Assembly: GCA_964403285.1 (NCBI GenBank)
Contig: CAYOFG010000001.1
Location: forward strand, 33,142-97,141
DNA: 64,000 bases
Reading direction: 5' to 3'
Origin: WVXT01 sp964403285
Lineage (GTDB): Bacteria > UBA6262 > WVXT01
The position numbers and the translations under genes are program-made. The notes beneath the pieces were generated by a model that searched no databases, was not told the origin of the DNA, and saw only the letters and a program-made list of their open reading frames with translations. Of the stretch, positions 8,690 through 17,824 are shown one piece after another. Positions within the stretch are counted from its first letter, which is position 1. Each line of letters begins with the position of its first letter.

Positions 8690-10657
8690 TTATTCGTATC
8701 TCAACGCCTCAATAGGGTCAAGTGTTGAAGCTTTCTGTGCTGGCCAAAGTCCGAACGCAATGCCTACCATTAAAGAAAAGGTAGTAGCCAAAGTTATAGA
8801 GAATAAAGAAATTTTCATTGCCCATCCAGCAAAAGAAGTAATATACACAGATGTGCCTATCCCTAATAAAATACCGGCTATTCCGCCGATAAACGACATT
8901 AATATTGCTTCAATCAAAAACTGAACCACGATATCTTTCTTTGTCGCACCAATCGCCTTACGCAGACCAATCTCGCGCGTGCGCTCAGTTACCGAAACCA
9001 GCATAATGTTCATAATCCCGATTCCGCCGATTAAAAGTGAAATAGCGGCAATTGAACTCAATAATAATGACATAGTCTTAGTGGTGCTTTCTAAAGCGCT
9101 CTTAATATCACTTATATTTTGAATCTGAAATGAACTCTCTTCGTTTTTCTTACGATGGTGTTGCTCTATAATAACCTTAGATACGGCCTCTTTAGCCGCA
9201 TCAATTAAATCCGCACTTTTTGCCTCTACATAAAAGGCGTCAATATAATCTTTGCCGAAAAGTCTATACATAGCTGTAGTAATAGGAATAAATACCCGGT
9301 CATCTAAATCGTAACTACCCCCTCCACCCCTAACGCGTAACACTCCGATTACTTTGAAGTTGACAAAATTTATCTTTATTGTCTCGCCAATAGGATTGCT
9401 ATCTCCAAAGAGCTCCTTTGCCACCGTGACACATAATAACGCTACCTTTTCTCGTGTTTTTACTTCTTCCTCGGTAAAAAATCTTCCCACGGCCGGCCCC
9501 GGAGCACCAACTAAAACAAAGTTCACTCCCACTCCTTCAATCACAGTATTCCAGTTTTTATTCTTATGGACTATCTGTCCTCTCTGGCTCACGGAAGGGT
9601 ATGCAATTTTTACTACATCAGTGAGTTTTTCTATGGCAGATAAATCCTGAAAAGTAAAACGCGTCACCACCCCTGCCGGCAAAGTTACCCCCCTAACCTT
9701 TGGTGGACGAGCCCTGACCATCAGAAGATTAGCACCTGCTATTTCAAACTGTTTCTTGATTGCTTCCTTTGCCCCCTGGCCTAATCCTAACATCGTAATA
9801 ACTGCAGCTACGCCGATTAAAATCCCTAAGATAGATAAAAATGAACGCATTTTATGCGTTAACAATGCTGTGCCTGCTTGGCGAGAATAAGCAAAGAATT
9901 CAATTCTCCTGGCCTTTCTGTCGGCTGTGGATAAAACCCCATCAATTATCTTATCTACCTGACTTTCTTTGGAAGATTTTTGCGGGATTGGGGATTCCTC
10001 ATCAGAAATGATCCGGCCGTCAAGCATATCAATCACGTGTCTGGCTGAGGTAGCTATTTCTTTTTCATGGGTGACGATAATAACTGTATTACCTTTTTGA
10101 TTTAACTCTTTTAGAATTGAGATTATTTCTTCTCTACTTTTGGAATCAAGATTACCGGTCGGCTCATCGGCCAATATTATCAAAGGTTCATTTACCAAAG
10201 AACGCGCAATCGCTACCCGCTGCTGTTGACCGCCGGAAAGTTCATTTGGCCGATGCGTTATCCTCTCAGAAAGCCCTACTTCCTCAAGTTTTTGTTGGGC
10301 GGTATCTTTTAATTGTCGCTTTCCGGCATAAACTAAAGGCAATTCCACATTTTCCAAGGCTGTCATCCTTGGCAAAAGATGGAACTGCTGAAACACAAAA
10401 CCTGCTAAGCGACTGCGTATGGCAGATAATTCCTTATCAGAAAGTTCGTTAATCTTTCTGTTTCCCAAATAATATTCTCCGGAATCCGGCCTATCGAGCA
10501 AGCCCAAAATATGCAAAAGCGTGGATTTACCCGAACCCGAAGGCCCCATAATCGCCACAAACTCTCCGGGAGCAATTTTCAAAGAGACATCCTGCAAGGC
10601 TTTGACTTCTACATTGCCCATCTGATAGTTTTTGGAAATATTTCTTAATTCAATCAT
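8690..10657 (-). CDS. macB: MacB-like ABC transporter, fused ATPase and permease
   Basis: 655 residues. The N-terminal ATPase has Walker A GPSGSGKST, signature LSGGQQQRVAIARS and Walker B LIILADEPTGNLD. The permease part has a first helix (FLSILGILIGVAAVITML), a large periplasmic MacB_PCD domain and three C-terminal helices beginning LLLSSIAAISLLIGG, followed by the conserved TREIGLRKAIGATKKDI. It forms a mechanotransmission-type pump with the MacA and TolC encoded just upstream. I chose the ATG at 10657 because it overlaps the macA stop as ATGA; the longer frame adds six residues. Known cargoes of this family are peptides, glycolipids and lipoproteins. The context suggests export of the cluster product. 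Confidence 0.93.
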   Translation of the reverse strand: MIELRNISKNYQMGNVEVKALQDVSLKIAPGEFVAIMGPSGSGKSTLLHILGLLDRPDSGEYYLGNRKINELSDKELSAIRSRLAGFVFQQFHLLPRMTALENVELPLVYAGKRQLKDTAQQKLEEVGLSERITHRPNELSGGQQQRVAIARSLVNEPLIILADEPTGNLDSKSREEIISILKELNQKGNTVIIVTHEKEIATSARHVIDMLDGRIISDEESPIPQKSSKESQVDKIIDGVLSTADRKARRIEFFAYSRQAGTALLTHKMRSFLSILGILIGVAAVITMLGLGQGAKEAIKKQFEIAGANLLMVRARPPKVRGVTLPAGVVTRFTFQDLSAIEKLTDVVKIAYPSVSQRGQIVHKNKNWNTVIEGVGVNFVLVGAPGPAVGRFFTEEEVKTREKVALLCVTVAKELFGDSNPIGETIKINFVNFKVIGVLRVRGGGGSYDLDDRVFIPITTAMYRLFGKDYIDAFYVEAKSADLIDAAKEAVSKVIIEQHHRKKNEESSFQIQNISDIKSALESTTKTMSLLLSSIAAISLLIGGIGIMNIMLVSVTERTREIGLRKAIGATKKDIVVQFLIEAILMSFIGGIAGILLGIGTSVYITSFAGWAMKISLFSITLATTFSLMVGIAFGLWPAQKASTLDPIEALRYE

Positions 10658-11616
10658 TTTTTTCTGCGCCACCACATAAAAGGGTTAGTGCCAATAATTG
10701 TGCCTTCAGACAGACTATATTTTTTTCTCTTTAAAATTATTCTATCTTGAGTGGTAATCCCGGAAATAACCTCTATGTTCTTTTCATCCGAGATTCCCAG
10801 ACTTACGCGCCTCTTTAAAGGTTCTTTGCTATTGCCCTGCCCAAGCAACACGTAATTTTGCCCTTTTTCCTTATACACCGCCTCCGTCGGGATGACTAAA
10901 ATATTCTCCTTGTCCTGCTGGATAAAGTCCACAGAGGTATTCATACCCGAACGCAAAAACTTGGGCACTTCTTCGGGCTTCAAATCTACTTCGTAGATAG
11001 TGACATTGTTAACGGTTTTGGATTCATAATAGATGTGTTCAACCGTAGCTTTTATTTTGGTATCCGGATAGGCATCGAGAGTAATAATCGCTTTCATATC
11101 CTTAGTGATTTTGCTGATATCCGTTTCATCAACCTGTGCCCGCATAATCAGATGGTCGGATAATACTACCACTGCATCCGTGGTAGTGACCATCTGTCCG
11201 GGCTGGATAGTGGCCACAATGACCTCGCCGTCAATTGGCGCCGGTAACGGTATAGGCCGATAGATCTCCTCCCAGTATTTTAAAGACTCTTCTCCTTTGG
11301 CTCTGGCAGTATTCAATAAAGCTGCCCTTTCGGTTGAGTTCATCCAAGCCAGAATTTGCCCGGTTTTTACCTTATCTCCTTCCTGGACTAAAATTTTTTC
11401 AATTCTACCGTTAACCGGCGGTTTTACTTCCAACCGGTTTTTGGGAAGGACCGGGCCAGTACATGATATAAAGGTCTGGATAGAGCTGACAACTGGCGTT
11501 ATCTCTTGCATAACTTCATCAGAGGGCCTCTTTTGCTTCATCCGTGTTATAGCTACGCCAGCGATAATCAAAATGACCATAGCAATAAAAAATAATTTTA
11601 ATTTTTTACTTCGCAT
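10654..11616 (-). CDS. macA: MacA-like periplasmic adaptor protein
   Basis: 320 residues, starting at the ATG at 11616 with AAAGGAGAG upstream (a longer frame has no ribosome site). An N-terminal membrane anchor (LKLFFIAMVILIIAGVAI) is followed by the biotinyl-lipoyl half motif VKPPVNGRIEKILVQEGDKVKTGQILAWM, a very short hairpin, then PIPLPAPIDGEVIV and a beta-barrel with MRAQVDETDISKI. The helical hairpin between the lipoyl halves is short (about 35 residues) compared with E. coli MacA, so the channel contact with TolC may differ. It links MacB to the outer-membrane channel and overlaps the tolC stop by 11 bases. Confidence 0.9.
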   Translation of the reverse strand: MRSKKLKLFFIAMVILIIAGVAITRMKQKRPSDEVMQEITPVVSSIQTFISCTGPVLPKNRLEVKPPVNGRIEKILVQEGDKVKTGQILAWMNSTERAALLNTARAKGEESLKYWEEIYRPIPLPAPIDGEVIVATIQPGQMVTTTDAVVVLSDHLIMRAQVDETDISKITKDMKAIITLDAYPDTKIKATVEHIYYESKTVNNVTIYEVDLKPEEVPKFLRSGMNTSVDFIQQDKENILVIPTEAVYKEKGQNYVLLGQGNSKEPLKRRVSLGISDEKNIEVISGITTQDRIILKRKKYSLSEGTIIGTNPFMWWRRKK

Positions 11617-12901
11617 ATTCCAATGTCTCTCCTTTCGCGTGAATCCAGGCTGCCTCAGCAAGCAAGGCATTTGCCTGAGAATTCAGGTAAGTTTTTTTGG
11701 CCGTCACCAAATCATTCTGAATAATAATCCAGTTATCAAAGGTAATAAAACCTGCTGAATACTCTGCCTCTGCTATCTTTGAGCGTTCCTCAGCGGCATT
11801 AAGCAATTCCCGCCTCACTTCCACTGTTTCCACTGCATCCTGTAATGCCACCCAAGTCTGCTCTAAGTTTACTACCACGCTGTCCCAGGTGCTTCTGGCA
11901 TTGGCCTCGGCTTGATTGTAAACAGCTTGGGCTTTGGATACCTGGGCAAGCAGCAAACCGCCTTCAAATATCGGCAGGGTCAAACTCAAGCCCAAACTAT
12001 AATTGTTGTTTCGTGGCGGCCACGACGAACTTGTTCTATTGGCTCCAGCTTCACCGGAAAGCTGCGGAGCAAAGTCGGCATAGGCGGATTTAATATCAAA
12101 AAAGGCAGCATTTTTCTTAGCAAAAGCCTGCAGTAAAGAAGGATTATTTTGAGCCAATACCTCCAAGTCTGGCTTATCTTTAGCTGCATCGTACACGGTA
12201 AAATCTGCCTTTACCGACATCGGCTTAAATTCCTTACGCCCCATTTCTTTACTTAATTGCCTTTGCACCAGGCTAACATCTCTTTCCGCCTGTGCGAGTT
12301 CAAAATTTGCCTGGGAAATATTTGCTTCTGCAGTCAATAAAGCGCCTTTGTGCTCCAGACCAGACTCATAACGGAGGGCAATTAATTCAAGACTGTCTCT
12401 TCTGATTTTCACAATGTCTTCAGCCACGCGGATTAACTCCTGGGCCTTTAATAAATTAATAAATGCGGTGCGTAAATTAAGCCTTACCTGGCTTGAAGTA
12501 AAGCGATAATTCTGCTGGGCAACTTTGATATTTTCTAAAGCGGCTTTCACATTATTTATTTTTTTGAAGCCGCCAAATATCAGCTGTGTACCAGAGACGC
12601 CGTATGTGTAAGTATCTGTCGTGGTGCGTGTAGTGGAACCTGTAGTGGTATTAGTAACGCTCGTGCCTGCCGTTGAGGCATCCAGGTTACTGTCGATTTG
12701 CGGATACAACCCGCTTGCGGTTATGGCTTTATCAGCTTTTTGTTGGTTAACATTCTCCTGCGCCGAGATTAAATCCGGGTGATTTTGGGCAGCTTCTCTG
12801 ATACAATCTTGCCAAGTAAGCACTTCCCCGGCGATTCCCTTAGTAAGAGTAACGCATAAAAATAATAAAAATATGAAAAAAATCCTACAGTATTTGTACA
12901 T
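11606..12901 (-). CDS. tolC: TolC-family outer membrane efflux protein
   Basis: 431 residues. Residues 1-24 are a signal peptide (IFFIFLLFLCVTLTKGIAG). Two outer-membrane-efflux repeats follow. The first begins LTWQDCIREAAQNHPDLISAQENV and contains a Thr/Ser-rich strand segment near 78-100 (STTRTTTDTYTYGV). The second has YSLGLSLTLPIFEGGLLLAQVSKAQAVYNQAEANAR, the classic sheet-to-helix return. It is the outer-membrane channel for the MacA-MacB pump encoded next. Its ATG shares one base with the stop of the ligase gene (TAATG), so it is translationally coupled to the biosynthetic genes, which argues that the pump serves this pathway. Confidence 0.92.
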   Translation of the reverse strand: MYKYCRIFFIFLLFLCVTLTKGIAGEVLTWQDCIREAAQNHPDLISAQENVNQQKADKAITASGLYPQIDSNLDASTAGTSVTNTTTGSTTRTTTDTYTYGVSGTQLIFGGFKKINNVKAALENIKVAQQNYRFTSSQVRLNLRTAFINLLKAQELIRVAEDIVKIRRDSLELIALRYESGLEHKGALLTAEANISQANFELAQAERDVSLVQRQLSKEMGRKEFKPMSVKADFTVYDAAKDKPDLEVLAQNNPSLLQAFAKKNAAFFDIKSAYADFAPQLSGEAGANRTSSSWPPRNNNYSLGLSLTLPIFEGGLLLAQVSKAQAVYNQAEANARSTWDSVVVNLEQTWVALQDAVETVEVRRELLNAAEERSKIAEAEYSAGFITFDNWIIIQNDLVTAKKTYLNSQANALLAEAAWIHAKGETLEYAK

Positions 12902-14319
12902 TATCTACTCACCCAGCCTGATGATTTCCCTTTATCATCAATCGTTGAAACTTTTCCGACTTCGTCTATGTGTGTTTTAGCGAATTTAGAAATAACCATT
13001 TTGTGTTTATTTAATACTAAAGAGATATCTGAAACAACCTCTACCTTTACTTTCACTATTTGATAAAGGCCTTTATCACTCAAAATATTACCGATTGCCT
13101 CCTCTACCTGTTTAGTTAATTGTTTTCCTCCTTCACTCGCGACTATCTTAACTCTTAAAAAAGCGTTTTCTTCCTGAATGACCCGGAATTTTTCTAAACC
13201 AGGTATTTTAAAATTAAAAAGAATGGGGTCGATTACTTCGTAATCCCCATTTTCTTTATCAACCCAAATGATATCCCCTTCTCTACCTAAAATTTTTCCA
13301 ATTACTGCCAGAGTAGAACCACACGGACATTTTGTCGTTGACATCTGGACAATATCATTCAAACGGTACCGTATTATAGGTTGAATAAAATTCATTAAGT
13401 TCGTAATGACTGCTTTTCCAGGTTTTCCGGAAGAAACAGGATTATCATTAATATCAAGAACCTCCAACACAAGTGCGTGAGAATAAACATGGAGAGAATG
13501 AAATTTGCATTCAGCAGCTATAGGCCCCGTCGCCTCCGTAGCAAAGTAACCACTATAGGGAACGCAATTAAATGCCTCAATTACAGCCTTCTTCATCTCT
13601 TCGGTAGGCATAAACCCTCCCCAAAAGACTTTCTTAGGCGATATATGAAGGATATTTTTTAATTTCTGCTCGGCAAGAATGCTAAGTATCGAAGGATAAC
13701 CTAATAGCATGTCTGGATTAAATTCATTTAATTCCTTCACTATCACTGATATGGGTTTGCGAACCGAAAAATGCCGTACCTCTGCTAAGAAACGAGGTAT
13801 ACTTTTATAAAATACAGTAGAACCAACGTGCGGATTGTCGGTAAAAACACAGGCCATACGGGGCCTCTTCCTGAAAATATGCCTGATTAACTCGTAATTT
13901 TTGTATGATATTTTAGACGCTATTTCATAATCAAAACAGGAATCATTAAAAACTGAAATCCATAAAAGACCACTCGTACCTGAGCTATGTATTACTGTAT
14001 ATTTCTTATTTATCTTAAAGGAATCCTCTTCTGTATTGCAAAAATCAATTAATTGACTTTTTGTAATATCCTTGGCTGTAAGAATGCTATCTAAATTATC
14101 CATAAAGGTTTTTTTATCAATCAGTGGAAGATTCTCTATCCTCATATCTTTATCAATATTTATATTGCGGTATAAATCTCCATAAAAGGTAGAGTTCTGT
14201 TTTGCGAATCTTAATAGCCGCAAGAATCTTTGTTGTTGAATATGTTGAATAGATGCGTAATTCCGCCGACTTACTGTATCGAAATCATAGATATATTTTA
14301 AAGTTCTTATTGCCCCCAT
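12901..14319 (-). CDS. CapK/PaaK-like adenylate-forming ligase
   Basis: 472 residues of the phenylacetate-CoA ligase (PaaK/CapK) branch of the adenylating superfamily. The phosphate-binding loop is VIHSSGTSGLLW, the aryl/acyl-adenylate motif is YFATEATGPIAAEC, and RYRLNDIVQM is the A8-like hinge region. A CPCG pair follows. CapK-type members are common in capsule and exopolysaccharide clusters, where they are thought to activate a carboxylic acid for attachment to a sugar. The neighbouring LuxE is a second acyl-adenylating enzyme, so two activation steps are encoded. The start ATG has GAGGATG upstream and follows the heparinase-like gene by 12 bases. The acid is unknown. Confidence 0.85.
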   Translation of the reverse strand: MGAIRTLKYIYDFDTVSRRNYASIQHIQQQRFLRLLRFAKQNSTFYGDLYRNINIDKDMRIENLPLIDKKTFMDNLDSILTAKDITKSQLIDFCNTEEDSFKINKKYTVIHSSGTSGLLWISVFNDSCFDYEIASKISYKNYELIRHIFRKRPRMACVFTDNPHVGSTVFYKSIPRFLAEVRHFSVRKPISVIVKELNEFNPDMLLGYPSILSILAEQKLKNILHISPKKVFWGGFMPTEEMKKAVIEAFNCVPYSGYFATEATGPIAAECKFHSLHVYSHALVLEVLDINDNPVSSGKPGKAVITNLMNFIQPIIRYRLNDIVQMSTTKCPCGSTLAVIGKILGREGDIIWVDKENGDYEVIDPILFNFKIPGLEKFRVIQEENAFLRVKIVASEGGKQLTKQVEEAIGNILSDKGLYQIVKVKVEVVSDISLVLNKHKMVISKFAKTHIDEVGKVSTIDDKGKSSGWVSR

Positions 14320-14331
14320 ATATTCATCCTC

Positions 14332-16482
14332 TCAAAACTTTTTCCACATAGTCTTTGCTTTTTGGCTATGAAAAAAGATTTTTTCAGAAAACTTAACTTC
14401 TTTAGAATCAATAGCCAAAAAAGAATTAACTTTTCTCTCTTGGGATTCCAGCCAAAGTATTCTTCCCAGAAAATTTATTTTTCCTTCAAAATCAGCAAAG
14501 CGTTGACAATGGAGTTGATAGATAAAATAAACAATATTTCCATCTATATTTATTGCTACGCCTAACTTTTCATTTTTCGAAGGAGCCCACTGCGTGCGTA
14601 ATTCTTCTATCTCAACTTTAGGGCGCTTCCCTTTATATGGCAAAAGCAACGTGAAAAAGGTATCTGTGCTACGATTATGTTTTATGTATTTCAGAAAGGG
14701 AGAGACACAAGGCTCATTATTATAAATAACTCTACCTTTTGTAATTACCATTTCATCTATATCATCCTTATATAAAGGAACAACAAGTATCCCCACATTA
14801 CCATTTTTCACATTCACCATCTTTTTTTTGCTATCTATCTCTACTTTTCCAGGGAAAAAGTGAAGTAAAAACTCATAGTGGTTGGCGAAAGCCCACTGTT
14901 CATTCTGTACCTTAAGTTCATCAATTATTATCCAGTATTTTCCCTTTATAAATAGAATCTTACGGTCGTGAATTAAGGGGTTCATCAGATTAAGATATCC
15001 TTCGTGTTTGGCCTCTACAAAATCAAAGACCTCTTTGGATATCCATCTCTCTATTGAGACCCTTGGCCATCCACAGTTTTCCAGAAATGCTTTAACATTA
15101 GGATACAATGGTATTTTGTCAAGATCATAGTTAACGTCCCATTGCCAGATATCTCGTAAGAGAATCTGGTCCCGATTATTAACTTGTATGGTATTATGCG
15201 CAGCAGTCCGTTTATACCAACCTGCGTAGTCATAATGGTCGTAAGAACAATTCCCCGAATCAACAATAATTGGCTTTCCATGGGCATAAAGCTCAAAACC
15301 TAACTTACCTGCATGAGTATGAAAGAACCATCCTGGATAGGCATCAAAAAATAATTGTTGGGTATCGTCTTTATCGCGCATAACCGCAAAACCAGCTTCA
15401 GGGAAAAGCTTTGTCTTTTTCATCTCTGATAGCATATGTTGTTTGTGTCTTCCTTGCCTTCGATTCTTAAGATTATCGGCAAAACGCAGAATGAACCCTA
15501 AAGTTGGTGAAAAAGGCAACATAGCCCATTTATTCTGAAAAAACATATGATTAGCGCATAATAAAAAAGTTTTTATATCTACAATGTAACTATCGTTAAT
15601 TAAAGGAAGAGTTTCGTCTGGCCTGATAGCAGTCACAACAAAATCTATCATTTTCTTAGTAAAGTTCATTAATTTTCTGGATACCTTAATTCTATTTATC
15701 TTAGCAATAAGAATGGCATCCATGTACAGTTGTGCCACAGTTATATGATAACTTAACGACCCTTCTGCTTGAACACCGTCAGAAAAAAATTGACGTTTTA
15801 TTTGTTTTTCTAAATTATCATATGCTAAATTCATCCAAACTTTAGCTTCTTTGAACTCTGGGAACACTATCCCCAAATGGGCTAAGGCAACTAACTCGTG
15901 AATCTGCCAGTTACCAAATTGATACCGTGGGTTAGAATTTACAGCATACAAATATTTACCATGGGAAAAAATTGTCTCAATTATAAACAATCTATCATCG
16001 GATGAAATTTGCTTTGAATCTTTGAGAAAAAAGTACATCCACAACAAATTAACCACACGAATTGCTGCATTCAAACTGCCCCATACAAGTCCAGTATGTT
16101 GATCTTTTACATCGGAAGAGAGAGGATTCTTCTTACACCAGTCGCGAAGCAAATATAAGCTTTTTCTTGCATATTGTGGCTTCCCATAGAGAAAATACAT
16201 AAGACCTAAAGAATTCAAGAAACCCAGTCTATTCAACTTAGCAGATTTTTCAGTATTTCTGAACTTCCCCCAATCAATATCATCTCCAAAATGTGTCCAT
16301 CCCCTCGTTACATTATGAAACATATATATCCTGCTATCCTCACCAACTAAAAACGTATGCCGTAGAGCTGCATCGGCGACTTTCTTCTCAAAGGAAGATT
16401 CTCCCAAAGTGCGCAATGGTCTTTTTAGCAACGAGGCTCTTTCAGATTGAAAATAGAATGCTGGTTGCTTCCGCGGTGCCAA
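14332..16482 (-). CDS. Heparinase II/III-family protein
   Basis: 716 residues. The N-terminal half is an (alpha/alpha) toroid (LNSLGLMYFLYGKPQYARKS, then NWQIHELVALAHLGIVFPE); the C-terminal half has the heparinase II/III signature FFHTHAGKLGFELYAHGKPIIVDSG, with HNTIQVNNRDQ near 440 and IIIDEL further on. Tyr and His residues of the lyase site are present. Proteins like this in exopolysaccharide clusters are uronic-acid lyases that trim or remodel the polymer. There is no clear signal peptide, so its compartment is uncertain. The only start is TTG, with GAGAGGGGG 13 bases upstream. A 90-base gap separates it from the GT1 gene. Confidence 0.85.
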   Translation of the reverse strand: MAPRKQPAFYFQSERASLLKRPLRTLGESSFEKKVADAALRHTFLVGEDSRIYMFHNVTRGWTHFGDDIDWGKFRNTEKSAKLNRLGFLNSLGLMYFLYGKPQYARKSLYLLRDWCKKNPLSSDVKDQHTGLVWGSLNAAIRVVNLLWMYFFLKDSKQISSDDRLFIIETIFSHGKYLYAVNSNPRYQFGNWQIHELVALAHLGIVFPEFKEAKVWMNLAYDNLEKQIKRQFFSDGVQAEGSLSYHITVAQLYMDAILIAKINRIKVSRKLMNFTKKMIDFVVTAIRPDETLPLINDSYIVDIKTFLLCANHMFFQNKWAMLPFSPTLGFILRFADNLKNRRQGRHKQHMLSEMKKTKLFPEAGFAVMRDKDDTQQLFFDAYPGWFFHTHAGKLGFELYAHGKPIIVDSGNCSYDHYDYAGWYKRTAAHNTIQVNNRDQILLRDIWQWDVNYDLDKIPLYPNVKAFLENCGWPRVSIERWISKEVFDFVEAKHEGYLNLMNPLIHDRKILFIKGKYWIIIDELKVQNEQWAFANHYEFLLHFFPGKVEIDSKKKMVNVKNGNVGILVVPLYKDDIDEMVITKGRVIYNNEPCVSPFLKYIKHNRSTDTFFTLLLPYKGKRPKVEIEELRTQWAPSKNEKLGVAINIDGNIVYFIYQLHCQRFADFEGKINFLGRILWLESQERKVNSFLAIDSKEVKFSEKIFFHSQKAKTMWKKF

Positions 16483-16572
16483 GTAAGTTACTAACCCCCT
16501 CTCTCATGTTCATAAACTCTTTTCTAATTTATCAGTTAATTTCTCCATGCCTGACCAATCCCTTTTCAAAAT

Positions 16573-17808
16573 CTAAATTAACTGTTGTTTCCTTAGGCAC
16601 TCTATTGCTGTAGTTACACCCAGGAATTCATCAAAATATTTCTTTGTCTTGCTCAAAGACAACTTATACTTCTCATCATTAAATAAATTATTTATTTTCT
16701 CAAAGGCAACTTCTGGACTAGTTTCAAATGGAGGAAACAGTAGATCGCCCACTCCTAACTCTTTTACAATAAAAGCATTATATTCATTTTCTACCTGCGT
16801 AGGAATGACGAGATGGGGAACTTCCCATGCTATTGCTTGCGAGGTTGTATTGAGACCGCCATTGGAGACAAGGACTATATTATCCAACTGAAAAACAAGC
16901 TCAAAGGGTATAAACGATGATACTACAACATTATCTGCCCCGCATATAGTCTTGTGACTGCTGTCTTCTACCACTATGAGCTGAAACTCAGTATTAGTAA
17001 ATAACTGCTTAACCTTCTCAACCCATTCTTCTGCTCCGCTCCTATCAATTATTAATCCCGATAGTCTCAAAATTATGGTTTTGCGATGAGGCTCAATATT
17101 CATATTGCGTCTGCGTAGTTGAATAGTCACTTCATTAGTTGGCTGTTTCTTAATTTTCCTGGGGAAGAACGGACCTACAATACGAAAATTCTCAGGTAAT
17201 GAACAATCTCCGGCAAAGACAGGGACGGTACGCAGTAGAGTACAAAACGGTGAAATATGTACTTGCATTAAATCAGCCAGTGCAGACATTTTCATATTCT
17301 TCGTGAGCCAATTTAGCTTCTTTGCCAACTGTTGAAATCTCAAATCAATCGATTCTGCAGAGATGGCATCGAGCCCTGACCTCTCAAAGACATCCTGAAG
17401 AAGAAATCTGTATCCAGGCAGATACCAGAGCTGGGCTAACATAGAAACCCAAGGGATATTGTGTATATATGCTGAGATTCCTGCAGTTAATCTAAAATCA
17501 CTGATCATAAGGTCAGGCTTAAATTCCTCTATTACCTCTTTCTCGTCGGATAGACATCTTTCAATATAGTCACCTTCGGTAATGGCCTCAAACAAGCCCC
17601 ACTCAGATTCTGCCAAATAACAAATATCGAGCACCTCATAAATTTCGTTAATACCGAAGTCTTTTGCTCTCTGCCGCTGGGAACTTCCAATGACAAAAGC
17701 AACAGTATGGCCTTCTGTATTCAATGCGTTACCTAACTGCATGCAGTCATAAAGATGAGCTTCTCCGCACGATGCTGCCATAAATAGTATTCTCTTTTTG
17801 TCCCACAC
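16573..17808 (-). CDS. GT1-type (UGT/MurG-like) glycosyltransferase
   Basis: A GT-B enzyme of 411 residues. ILFMAASCGEAHLYDCMQLGNAL opens the acceptor domain and FKPDLMISDFR closes its core. The donor domain has VVVSSFIPFELVF and NGGLNTTSQAIAWEVPHLVIP, the pattern that binds the sugar nucleotide in GT1 and MurG-like enzymes. Family members glycosylate small hydrophobic acceptors as well as lipids. It starts at GTG with GAGGG seven bases upstream and follows luxC by 16 bases. Together with LuxC and LuxE this hints that a fatty aldehyde, alcohol or acyl acceptor is glycosylated; that is inference. Confidence 0.83.
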   Translation of the reverse strand: MWDKKRILFMAASCGEAHLYDCMQLGNALNTEGHTVAFVIGSSQRQRAKDFGINEIYEVLDICYLAESEWGLFEAITEGDYIERCLSDEKEVIEEFKPDLMISDFRLTAGISAYIHNIPWVSMLAQLWYLPGYRFLLQDVFERSGLDAISAESIDLRFQQLAKKLNWLTKNMKMSALADLMQVHISPFCTLLRTVPVFAGDCSLPENFRIVGPFFPRKIKKQPTNEVTIQLRRRNMNIEPHRKTIILRLSGLIIDRSGAEEWVEKVKQLFTNTEFQLIVVEDSSHKTICGADNVVVSSFIPFELVFQLDNIVLVSNGGLNTTSQAIAWEVPHLVIPTQVENEYNAFIVKELGVGDLLFPPFETSPEVAFEKINNLFNDEKYKLSLSKTKKYFDEFLGVTTAIECLRKQQLI

Positions 17809-17824
17809 TTATGTGCCCTCACTT

